Source: Chara braunii (taxonomy: Eukaryota; Streptophyta; Charophyceae; Charales; Characeae). From it: a stretch of 24,676 bases of DNA. The DNA lies in the NCBI GenBank assembly GCA_003427395.1, contig BFEA01000251.1:759381-784056 (forward strand), written 5' to 3'. Made by a program: the position numbers and the translations under genes. How positions within the stretch are numbered: position 1 is the stretch's first letter; each line of letters begins with the position of its first letter. Below the pieces are notes generated by a model. The model ran no database searches and was not told the origin of the DNA. It worked only from the letters and a program-made list of their open reading frames with translations. This document shows positions 17,190 to 24,676 of this stretch, in pieces.

Positions 17190-18448
17190 TTTGTATGTGT
17201 TCCTTAATGTTCCCTTTGACCTTGTCTTTTCTATGTAGTGGTTGGGTGCCACCAATCCTAGGATCGACTGGCGGATTCCTAGGGTTGAGCTACCTGACTG
17301 GCATGGGGTTTATCGCCTTTGCATGCTCACTGACGAGTCGAGTACCATCCGGCCAGCAACTGTTATTGCATGAGTGCTCGCAGATTTCTGCGATTTTCAA
17401 GCCAGACTGACCACGCCCGTCTGTTTGTGGCTTGTGTCAAACAGACTTACGTTGAGACTGCTCCCTGTCCCTCTCAAATTCAGCTGGTTGTTGACCGCTT
17501 CTCAAATCTTATGGAGGAGCCTACTGGACTTGTCCATAGGCAGACCAAATATAAGATTGAGATCCTCCCTAGTTCAGTCCCTCCCAAGGGCCGAGTCTAC
17601 AGGATGTCACCTGCTGAACTTGAAGAGCTCAGGAAATAATTAGAGACCTTGATCAGCAAGGGCTAGATCAGGCCCAGCACATCTGAGTTTGGGGCACCAG
17701 TCCTCTTTGTTCCAAAGGGGAATGGTGAGTTCAGGATGTGCATGGACTACCGCGGTCTCAACAAAATCACGAGGAAGTCTACAGAGCCCCTTCCTCACAT
17801 TGATGATCTGTTGGATAGGTATTAAGTCGTTCTGTCCAGGAGCATGCGCAACATCTGGCTCTGGTCCTCCAGGCCTTACGTGATAACCAATATAAGATCA
17901 ATAGGGAGAAATCCTCTTTTGGGGTTCGTTCTGTGGTCTATCTAGGTCACGTCATTTCTGGAGAGGGGTCGACTCCTGAAGCAACGGAAGTTGTTCAGGA
18001 CTGGCCATGACCTGCTAACATTCGTGATGTCCGGTCATTCTTGGGACTTGCATCCTATTATAGGAAGTTCATCCAAAACTTCTCTTCTATTGCAACTCCC
18101 TCGATTGATCTCACAAAGAAAGAGACTTCCTTTCTTTGGACATTAGAATGTCAGGAGGCTTTTACACGTCTCAAGGAGGCCTTGATTCGTGCCCCTGTCT
18201 TGAAGTGACCTGACCTTACTCTGCCTTTCGTGCTTACCTTTGATGCTAGTCAGTATGGTGTAGGGGTGGTACTTCAACATGATGATGGGAGTGGTCTGCA
18301 ACCTATCGAGTATACGAGCAAGAAGATCAAGGCCAAGAAGTTGCAGGATTCTACCTATGAGAAAAACTTTATGCTCTTGTGTTAGCCCATTGGAAACACT
18401 TTCCTGGGTAGGCACTTTAAGATCTTTTCAGATCACTCCACTCTTTAG
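17190..18448 (+). pseudogene. pol: pol: reverse transcriptase and RNase H, core deleted
   Basis: A linker with PFDLVF and WLGATNPRIDW (17205-17275, TAG at 17236) precedes the RT fingers in another frame from about 17403: VYRMSPAELEELR, then [19 protein letters not shown] at about 17700-17770, with stops at 17637 and 17664. At about 17815-17824 the sequence jumps from the DDLLDR turn straight to SRSVQEHAQHL, the helix after the active site. The palm with the YxDD catalytic motif, roughly 75-85 codons in relatives, is missing. Thumb (LGLASYYRKF near 18043-18072) and RNase H (LTFDASQYGVG, YEK, IFSDHS) follow with stops at 18008, 18206 and 18446 and frame slips near 18365-18410. It cannot make active RT. 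Confidence 0.8.
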
Positions 18449-19696
18449 TGGATGAAGTCTCAGGGAGAGTTGAATGACAAGCTTGCCCGCTATATTCAGT
18501 TCATTGACATGTTTGACTTTGAACTGAATCACAAGAAGGGCTGCTATAGTCGAGTAGCATACGCCATTTCTCGTAGGCCTGACACTTTTTTTCTGATCTC
18601 CTTTACCCACTCGTTTGGAGAGAGGACTCGCCAGACCATTGCCTGTTTGCTACACCAGGATGAGATTTTTGGGCCTATTGTGAGGAATCTTCAGAGTGAT
18701 CCTGCCTCTGAACCAGGATATACTGTGGTTTCAAATCTGTTGTATACATGCAGCAGAGGTGAGGAACGCCTGTACATTCCCCAAGCCCGCGAGCTAAGAA
18801 GACTTCTGATGTCAGAGTGTCATGATGTTCGTGGTCACTTTGGGGCCCTCAAATCTTATGCAGCCCTGTCGCAGCGGTTCTTCTGGAAGGAGATGAGGAG
18901 TGACATGCTGCATTATGTTCAAACCTGTGAGTTATGCCAAAGGAACAAGGTTGTACGTCGACCTCCCCTTGGCCTACTCAAACCACTACCTATCCCAGAT
19001 GCACCTGCACAGTCAGTGTCAATTGATTTTACTGACTTGGGTAGGACCACGCCCCGTGGTATGCGTCAGGTTATGGTATGTGTGGATCGGTTCTCTAAAT
19101 ATGTAGAGTTCATCCACTTACCAGTTGAGGCTCACGTTCTGGCCGTTCAGGCGGCATTCGCTGACAGGTGGGTTACACATCATGGACCGCCCACCTCTAT
19201 CGTCAGTGATCGAAATCCTCGTTTCTGTAGCACTGAATGGCAATCCTACTGCAGGGATTACCTTCCTTCCAGGCTGGACATGACATCTGGTCGTCATCCT
19301 GAAGCCGATGGAGAGGCTGAAGTGATGAACCAGATTCTGCTTCAGTTGCTGCGTCCTGTGATCAGTCCAAATCAACAGGTCTGGGATCTTCATTTGGGTC
19401 GTGCACAACTTGTGTACAACACGTCTGTACACTCCTCTACGGGCTTTACACCCCACCGGTTGCATTGGGGTCGTGAGCCACGGCAACGTCTCGATGATAT
19501 CATCGATAAGGCTACCCCTACGCTGACACCTGGAATTGCAGAGTTCACCAGGCCTTACCGTGTGGACATAGAGCGCGCCTGTGCTAACCTGCTGAAAGCC
19601 CAAAAGGGTATGGTTCAACAGACTAACAAGCACAAGCGTCCTTCTACTATTCACACAGGTGACTGGGTGTGGGTACTCAGTTCTGAGATGTCGTGA
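18449..19696 (+). CDS. pol: pol: integrase core, long open frame
   Basis: This is the longest uninterrupted frame of the window, 416 codons from TGG after the stop at 18446 to TGA at 19694. It starts in the RNase H tail (GELNDKLAR, RRPD), then the HHCC zinc domain (H at 18821, HDVRGHFG; CELCQRN at about 18928) and the DDE catalytic core: Asp codons 19025 and 19208, Glu 19319. There are 36 residues between the second Asp and Glu, one more than the standard D35E. The GPPTSIVSDRNPRF and HPEADGEAEVMNQ blocks are typical of Gypsy integrase. The C-terminal part includes STGFTPH and GDWVWV. The upstream pol is dead, so this open frame is probably chance preservation. Confidence 0.8.
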   Translation, partial: WMKSQGELNDKLARYIQFIDMFDFELNHKKGCYSRVAYAISRRPDTFFLISFTHSFGERTRQTIACLLHQDEIFGPIVRNLQSDPASEPGYTVVSNLLYTCSRGEERLYIPQARELRRLLMSECHDVRGHFGALKSYAALSQRFFWKEMRSDMLHYVQTCELCQRNKVVRRPPLGLLKPLPIPDAPAQSVSIDFTDLGRTTPRGMRQVMVCVDRFSKYVEFIHLPVEAHVLAVQAAFADRWVTHHGPPTSIVSDRNPRFCSTEWQSYCRDYLPSRLDMTSGRHPEADGEAEVMNQILLQLLRPVISPNQQVWDLHLGRAQLVYNTSVHSSTGFTPHRLHWGREPRQRLDDIIDKATPTLTPGIAEFTRPYRVDIERACANLLKAQKGMVQQTNKHKRPSTIHTGDWVWVLSSEMS

Positions 19697-20328
19697 GAGG
19701 AGGACATTTCACCCAAGCTGTGGCCACGATATATGGGTCCATGGCAGGTCTTAGATACAGTGGGAGCGAATCCATTTGGACCATCCTCTACAATGGACGT
19801 CCTTCTGCATCTACAAACTTACCGTGTCTTCCATGCATCTAAGCTGTTGCCGTTCGCGTCAGCTGATGCATTCCCAGACAGGCCTCCTCTGGCAAAGGAT
19901 ATGAGGTAGAATCTGTGGAGGATGAGTCAGGTACAGGTCCAGATAAAGAGTACCTGTGAAGTTCTTATACCAGCCACATACCGAGGATCGCTGGTTTACT
20001 CGCAAGGGAGTATCTTAGATACAGTGGGAGCGGATCCATTTGGACCATCCTCTACAGTGGACGTCCCTCTGCATCTACAAACCTACCCTGTCTTCCATGC
20101 ATCTAAGCTGTTGCCGTTCGCGTCAGCTGATGCATTCCCAGACAAGCCTCCTCAGTTCGGTCCCCCTATCCCTGGCAAAGGATATGAGGTAGAATCTATG
20201 GAGGATGAGTCAGGTACAGGTCCAGATAAGGAGTACCTGTGAAGTTCTTGTACCAGCCACATACCGAGGATCGCTGGATTACTCGCAAGGGAGTATCCCT
20301 TCGGCGCTCTGCACGCCTAGGCCTCTAA
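19697..20328 (+). pseudogene. pol: pol: integrase C-terminus and chromodomain-like tail, duplicated
   Basis: After the TGA the same frame continues with SPKLWPRYMGPW and VFHASKLLPF, the end of the integrase C-terminal fold. Further on, YEVESMEDE and, one frame over, KEYL/VKF, a W and an R-rich end (RRSARL) match the outline of a chromodomain, which would make the element chromovirus-like. The reading frame slips at EYL in both duplicate copies (19952-19960 and 20232-20242). Copy 1 also lacks 19 bases present in copy 2. The last stop is TAA at 20326. The chromodomain call is by eye and weak. Confidence 0.6.
19751..20297 (+). repeat. Tandem duplication of the pol 3' end
   Basis: Copy 1 is 19751-20014 (264 bases) and copy 2 is 20015-20297 (283 bases); both start TTAGATACAGTGGGAGCG and end GGGAGTATC. 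They differ by a few substitutions and a 19-base gap in copy 1 at about 19888. The join at GTATC|TTAGAT shows where the second copy was added, with TC microhomology. Confidence 0.9.
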
Positions 20329-20346
20329 CTCGGAGGTCCTCGCTCC

Positions 20347-20361
20347 GGGGGAGGGTAGGTC
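20347..20361 (+). other. Polypurine tract
   Basis: GGGGGAGGGTAGGTC directly precedes the 3' LTR, the usual site for plus-strand priming. Its purine run is broken by TAGGTC, so it may have decayed. Confidence 0.7.
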
Positions 20362-21624
20362 TGCAATGACTTGCTGTTTTCTGGTCGCCTGTAGCCTCTC
20401 TCTGTCAAGGTTGTACCATAGGTAGGGTAGATTCGTAGTTTTGTTTGGCTGAGGGCTAATCGAGAGACCTACCTGTAGTGTGAATTCGTGGGGGACATAC
20501 CTGTAAATTTGGGAAAAATATAGGCCTAACACTAACTGAATTTCCTACTACTACCCTAACTGCGAATAGCAGGCCCGGGCTACCCCTAGGACAGACAGGC
20601 CCTAAGGGCCTTTATGCTGATAGACGGTCCTATAGCCCATAGCTGGGTACGGTAGAGGCCGAGAGGCCGACAGTGATACGGTACCGGTCAGTCAGTCAGT
20701 CCGGTCTAGGTCGAGTCTAGGCTAGCTGTAGTCTATAGATAGAATGGGCACATCGGTCCAGGGCTTTTGGCAGTTGGTACCGAGTACATCGCTGCTGCGC
20801 TATGCGTCAACCGGAAGTAGTGATGGCTCAGCGTGGAAGGAGACAGGCATAGCCAGACCTTTGGAGCGCTGGCCATAGCGGGGACCTGCGCTGTACTCTG
20901 CCAGCACGCACTGACAGAGGTCTGGGCTATCGAGGTCTGCTGGAGGCGAGAGAAGGTGGTGCCCTGCTGGACCCTCCTTCTGAGTGGGGTTCCAGGGTGG
21001 TGGCGCTGCAGCCATAGGTACATCTTCTTCCTCAGAGGTCATCATGTCAGGGTTTGGTGGCGCTGCTGCAGACTTCCATCTGGGAAGCCTTCCGACACTT
21101 CGTCATCATCAGATACTGTGGCGGTGGTCTTCTTCTTCATCCTCTGAGTGGCGCTTGGCCTCAGACGCCTGTTTCAGGGTGGCGCTTCCCTGTAGAGGCT
21201 GTATCTGGGTGGCGCTTGATGTTTCAGGGGCTTAGGGGTGTTACGGGTGCTAACCAGGGTTGGGGAGTGAAGTGCTGCTCACTTCTGAGCAGCGCACTGT
21301 AGTACTGAAGTTATCCTGACAATTCGAGACTCCGAGTTTAATAAACAGTGTGTAACTGGGTTTGGACTGTCATCGTTTCATTGTTTTCTGGGTGTGATCT
21401 ACTCGGCTTTTCTTTATGACTGGTTGTGAGGATTGAGTGGAGTGAATTGCACTTTCAGTGTACCCTGTCATATCGCATGGTCAAGTCTTCCGGTGTGTTT
21501 CTCTCTCCCTGTGTGGTGTGATACTTCTATCCCCTCCCCTTCCTTCTGTGTATGTATGGGCATACCTGGAAGTCTATGTGAGTGAGTGTTGGTCTTCAGA
21601 CAACAAACAACCAGAATCATAACA
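20362..21624 (+). repeat. 3' LTR of the Gypsy element
   Basis: This LTR has the same TGCAATGACTTG start and AATCATAACA end as the 5' copy. It is 1263 bases. Extra sequence relative to the 5' LTR includes about 14 bases near 20536, 16 near 20790 and 11 near 20848. A poly(A) signal AATAAA lies at 21340-21345, about 45 bases after the hairpin at 21272-21295. Confidence 0.9.
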
Positions 21625-21770
21625 CTTCGATGTGCAATGGCCCAATCTTTTTTTTCTTTTTTTCTTTTTTTTTCTTTCTTTTCTTAAACAGGTCCTTATG
21701 GCCCTGGCTCCATTTCCATTCTGGGGAACATCAGTCCGGTTTCTATTCCACCGATGCGAGGAATGAGCCC
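21625..21770. other. Spacer with T/C-rich tract
   Basis: A run of T broken by single C lies at about 21649-21684. The junction between the Gypsy element and the next LTR is here; the exact start of the latter is not visible. Confidence 0.5.
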
Positions 21771-22225
21771 TCGCGGGGCCCTTGTCAAGCATGCACTGGC
21801 TTTGGGCAGACCCAGCAAGCCAAGTGCCCGCCCTAAGTGGAGGCGGGCTTGAATATTCACTAAAGGCCAAAATTCGACATTTTTGCATATGTGGGTACTC
21901 AGCCAGCAAGTTGGTTTAGTGGACGCGTGTACCTCCCTAAGCTGCGTCGTGCAGTTTGGCGCAGGCCTTGGCTGTTGCGCCTGGGTAATTACACACAATG
22001 CAGGGCCATTACATCACTCGCGGGGCCCTTGTCAAGCATGCACAGGCTCTGGGCAGAGGCGCCCAGCAAGCCAAGTGCCCGCCCTAAGTGAAGGCGGTCC
22101 TGAATATTCACTAAAGGCCAAAATTTGACATTTTTGCATATGTGGGTACTCAGCCAGCCAGTTGGTTGAGCGGACGCGTGAACCTCCCTAAGCTGCGTCG
22201 TGCAGTTTGGCCCAGGCCTACGCAA
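21771..22225 (+). repeat. 247-bp-period tandem duplication in LTR family 3
   Basis: Copies 21771-21977 and 22018-22225 differ by scattered substitutions, and the ~40 bases linking them (a cctgggtaattacacac segment) are unique. The relic copy at 8413 has only one. Confidence 0.75.
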
Positions 22226-23005
22226 AAGTAGCACTGTCGACGTACATACCCCGGGTCCTGTGCAAGTGCAGCAAACGGCCCAAGTTTGGAGACTCAGGCC
22301 GTGCCCAACTGTAAAGGGCCCAGGCCCTCAACTGTACCACAGGGGCTGGGCGCAGGCACTAGGGCCCAACCGGAAGCTACTGGAATTTTTCAGCAGGCCA
22401 CACACAGCCAAGCAGAGGCTGACACTTCCATACAGGAAGGAAGGCAGCCCGGTTCGGGCATTCTGGCCCACGCAATACGGTCACGCTGCTGCGCTGCTGC
22501 GTTAGAGGCTGCAGAGGCCAGAGCGCGTGAGGGCACGTGTGAGGTGAAGAGGGGCGCTGCTGGGCCCTAGGGGGTGCAGGGCTGCAGGGCGCTAGCGGGT
22601 GAGAGGGCGATCGGTGGACTTCAAGAAGGAGGCGAGTGTGGGTGGACAGGGTTTGATGAGGGGAGTCAAGATTCGTACCTGGTACATGAGAGAGGTCGGC
22701 TATGGAGTTGACGTCATGTACATTGGTCTTCAAAGTCGAAGTGAGCCTGTCCCGTGAATGGGGATGTAGTAGGATAGGTAAGTAGTGTAGACTGCGCGCT
22801 GGGCGCGAGACAGAGAGGAGCGACATTGGATACTGTGTTGGTGTGGCCTGAGGGCTTGAACATTGGCTAATAAGTTCATTGCATTGCTCTTAATTGGATG
22901 GAATCTCGGTGCATTTGGGTTCTCTGCTTGTACACGTCTACTTGGACATCTGTGTGATTTCGTAACTTGGCTTTCTGTATACCGTTCTCACTCATATTCC
23001 TTCCA
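21771..23005 (+). repeat. LTR of family 3 with internal 247-bp duplication
   Basis: TCGCGGGGCCCTTGTCAAGC at 21771 recurs at 22018, and about 200 bases of each copy match, including the stem-loop and the CTCAGCCAGC-AGTTGGTT segment. Downstream the sequence parallels the relic at 8413-9425. The block ends with TTCCTTCCA at 23005, three bases before a primer-site match, so it looks like a 5' LTR or an LTR with a little interior left. The upstream boundary is uncertain. Confidence 0.55.
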
Positions 23006-23008
23006 ATT

Positions 23009-23020
23009 TGGTATCGGAGC
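23009..23020 (+). other. Primer binding site-like sequence, initiator Met tRNA
   Basis: TGGTATCGGAGC differs at one base from the usual TGGTATCAGAGC, and the following TGGTTTGAGATC partly continues the match to the tRNA 3' half. It marks the end of the family 3 LTR and a plus-strand element. Confidence 0.6.
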
Positions 23021-23120
23021 TGGTTTGAGATCGCCTTACCTATCGCCGGCGACATTATTACTTGGTCCGTGGACGATGCTTCTATGCAGTGAGGATACTT
23101 TGGAGCTGGCTTGTTAATGA

Positions 23121-23341
23121 GGGACCCGGGTAGAGGGGTTCCCCGCTGGAAGGCTGTGGCGACAGCTTGGGAGCTGTGGCCACAGCGGATGTATGTATGA
23201 TGATGAGAGCATGCTGATGTGGCATTTTGGCCGAGGTGGTGCTGCATTGCGTTGTGCGTGGTACCAAAGCTACAACTGGTCATCGAAATGCACATTGGCT
23301 CAATTGATGAGAAATCTGTGGTTGGGGGCTGCTATCTACAG
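23121..23341 (+). CDS. Candidate exon e, unidentified
   Basis: A frame is open from 23121 to a donor at 23342 (TACAG|GTACGT). It contains a KCTLAQLMRNLWLGAAIY stretch near its end. A Met at 23193 could be a start, or an acceptor may lie within. It begins only 100 bases after the retroelement primer site, so it could be part of that element's leader or gag. No family is recognised. Confidence 0.25.
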
Positions 23342-23388
23342 GTACGTTGTTCCCTTACCTTATATACCCTCTCAATCTCTTCTTACAG

Positions 23389-23491
23389 TGAGGAAGTGAG
23401 TCCAACCTTGAGTGTCCTCTCTTTTGTGCGAGGAGTCTTGAGCGTTCTACCTCCCGATGGTGCATCTGGCAGGAGAGGGCGGTGTCTCTGA
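23389..23491 (+). CDS. Candidate exon f with stop codon
   Basis: The acceptor (tctcttcttacag) at 23388 and the 23342 donor define a 47-base intron with a long pyrimidine tract. Joining exon e to this exon keeps the frame open (EEVSPTLSVLSFVRGVL and a Gly/Arg-rich end) to TGA at 23489-23491. The intron is short for plants, and the unspliced sequence is also open in one frame, so the model is tentative. Confidence 0.25.
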
Positions 23492-23999
23492 AGGGCCCTA
23501 GTCAAAGGAGGGGTCACGGTCCACTGTCTGTAATCGTCGTTCTGATTGCGACGTTAAATAATTCCTGATTACCTTAGGGGCTGTCCTTAAACTGCCTCTT
23601 GATCAGCCAGATCAATCAGATGTACGGCTCGTTGCACACGAGGGTAAAGAACGGGCAGTGCTGGTCATAAGCATAAACCTTGGGCACAGGGGTGGGCCAC
23701 TAATGCACACCTTAAACAGTGCCGCTGGATGATGGCTACAGGCACGTTGGATAAAGGGGAGGAAGATTCCAATTGAGACAACTGTCAGATCCCTACACTT
23801 ACTAAAATTGCTAATGTGAGAATTTTGGCATTCGGGCCGTCCGCGGACCTACCGGCCCGAAGTTACCTTTCACTTTTTGTATTTGGACAAGTTCTGTTTT
23901 GGCTTCTTTTGGAGGTTTCCGAAGTTTAATACGCCAGCTTTCAAAACAAAAACTGAATTGGAATCAATCAATGAATATATAAATATAAGAATTCACTTC
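23492..23999. other. Unassigned stretch
   Basis: No gene is supported. A small GGCCGTCCGCGGACCTACCG dyad-like piece near 23848 and an A/T-rich segment at about 23935-23990 precede the foldback. Confidence 0.5.
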
Positions 24000-24119
24000 A
24001 CGGCCCCGATTGCCCCGCGATCTTAGGATTTTAAGATTGCGCGGCGATCCAGGCCGTCCCGACGGCTGGGATTGCTCCAAGATCTTGAAACTTTAAGATC
24101 GCAGGGCGATCGGGGCTGT
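24000..24119. repeat. 120-nt foldback, each arm itself a hairpin
   Basis: Arms 24000-24058 and 24061-24119 pair at 44 of 59 positions by my count, with two bases between them; several mismatches are G/A changes that would be G-U pairs in RNA. Within each arm GATCTTA...TAAGATC-type halves pair again, so the GATYGCCC-GCGATCTTA word occurs four times in alternating direction. It could be a foldback transposon relic or a hairpin RNA source; no evidence favours expression. Confidence 0.7.
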
Positions 24120-24561
24120 CGGCCCGGTACCAGTTGGCCAACGGCCTTGATTAGAAGTTTGCAGCCCAGACGAAGTTAGGGCTGCCAGGCGTGAGGAGAA
24201 ACCGGTTCCAGGCGGGACAGTCTCATCTTGGGCTCAGCGGTTCGTCCCCTCCGCATATCTTTGTTGGCACACAGCACACACTCACACGAACGCCCGCCCG
24301 TCCACTCCAACAAGCACATGCACAAGCACATGCACGCACAACACACACTCACACGAACGCCCGCCCGTCCACCAATAAGCACATGAACGCACACACGCAC
24401 AAGCACAAACACACACGTGCATGCAAATGCATAATGGGCAGATTGTCGGGGTTCAACCTTCTGATGAGTTAGTGAAAGTCCAACGAAACAGTCTGGCACA
24501 GTCATGCTTTTTCGTGGGGTTCATACGAACTGTGGGTCGGTGGGTGGGTGCCCGATTGATC
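24120..24561. other. Unassigned stretch with CA-rich minisatellite
   Basis: CTCACACGAACGCCCGCCCG at 24281 is repeated at 24348, a period of 67, inside a CA/CAAG-rich run to about 24425. The open frames here follow from the repeat and are not gene-like. Confidence 0.6.

Positions 24562-24650
<89 letters not shown>
24562..24650. repeat. GA microsatellite
   Basis: About 89 bases of GA broken by one C near 24581. It is the longest simple repeat in the window and a likely site of length error. Confidence 0.95.
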
Positions 24651-24653
<3 letters not shown>

Positions 24654-24676
24654 TCCCCAACACCCTACAATGACGA

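Larger units (their letters stand above)
11089..21624 (+). mobile_element. Ty3/Gypsy-type LTR retrotransposon, degenerate, ~10.5 kb
   Basis: Two direct LTRs flank an 8.05-kb interior with primer site, gag, protease, RT/RNase H, integrase and polypurine tract in the Ty3/Gypsy order (integrase after RNase H). Integrase-tail features and a chromodomain-like end suggest the chromovirus branch. The element is inactive: multiple stops and frame changes in gag and pol, an RT core deletion and a duplicated pol 3' end. No perfect target duplication is present (ccttt before, cttcg after). In the first ~170 aligned LTR bases I count 11 substitutions, so the insertion is not recent, or the LTRs come from different copies. 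Confidence 0.9.

Noticed and set aside
19118-19654. 178-codon minus-strand open frame
   Set aside because: It is antisense to the integrase core and shows no features of its own.
21582-22570. Overlapping plus-strand frames of 66-101 codons
   Set aside because: They lie in LTR and microsatellite sequence, duplicate with the repeat and lack coding character.
23219-23491. Unspliced frame with a CVVPKLQLVIEMH stretch that recalls a segment of MLO membrane proteins
   Set aside because: The resemblance is only a few residues, and the frame reads through a sequence with good intron borders; a spliced reading in another frame is at least as good.
24176-24505. Cys/Val-rich minus-strand frame and His/Thr-rich plus-strand frame
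   Set aside because: Both are translations of the CA-rich minisatellite.
1-24676. CRISPR arrays, tRNA, rRNA or bacterial operon signals
   Set aside because: No regularly spaced identical repeats with unique spacers, no tRNA-like TTCGA loops in fold context and no ribosomal sequence were seen.

Overview
The window looks like intergenic or intronic DNA from a large, repeat-rich eukaryotic genome. It has canonical GT-AG introns, several LTR retrotransposons of the Ty3/Gypsy type, initiator-Met-tRNA primer sites, DNA transposon ends, long microsatellites and scattered N bases typical of a draft assembly. A plant-lineage host is the best inference, possibly a streptophyte alga such as Chara. That rests on the style of the Gypsy elements and repeat load; no host gene here proves it. 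There are no operons, rRNA, tRNA or CRISPR arrays that I can support.

Layout. 1-1680: a decayed Gypsy reverse transcriptase fragment (+) is split by a solo-type LTR on the minus strand (361-1450). 1681-4474: mostly unassigned, with a 156-bp tandem duplication and an orphan transposon end at 3881. 4475-5577: a second solo-type LTR of the same family on the plus strand, flanked by a possible 4-bp target duplication. 5578-6092: short open frames of unknown meaning. 6097-7090: a 994-bp element with perfect 19-bp inverted ends flanked by TTAA, carrying a ~205-bp tandem repeat with hairpins and T tracts. 7095-9508: a second TTAA-flanked element, piggyBac-like at its ends, which shares the middle TTAA with the first. 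It holds a smaller TIR element and an LTR relic. 9658-11039: four candidate exons of an unidentified host gene, with consistent splice phases.

11089-21624 is the dominant feature: a ~10.5-kb plus-strand Ty3/Gypsy element with 1.2-kb LTRs, a tRNA-iMet primer site, a 2.8-kb leader containing a 10-bp minisatellite, and gag, protease, RT/RNase H and integrase followed by a degenerate chromodomain-like tail and a polypurine tract. It is dead as an autonomous element. It has many stops and frameshifts, the RT catalytic core is deleted, and the pol 3' end is tandemly duplicated; the integrase core frame alone is long and open. At its gag-pol junction is a correctly phased A AAA AAC slippery heptamer directly before the gag stop, opening into a clean -1 frame.

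21771-23020: an LTR of a third family (relic copy at 8413-9425) followed by its own tRNA-iMet-like primer site. 23121-23491: two possible exons ending in a stop. 24000-24119: a 120-nt foldback. The window closes with CA-rich minisatellite and GA microsatellite.

Most of the sequence is therefore nested mobile DNA. The only candidate host genes are the small exon clusters, and transposon insertions lie against both sides of the first one.
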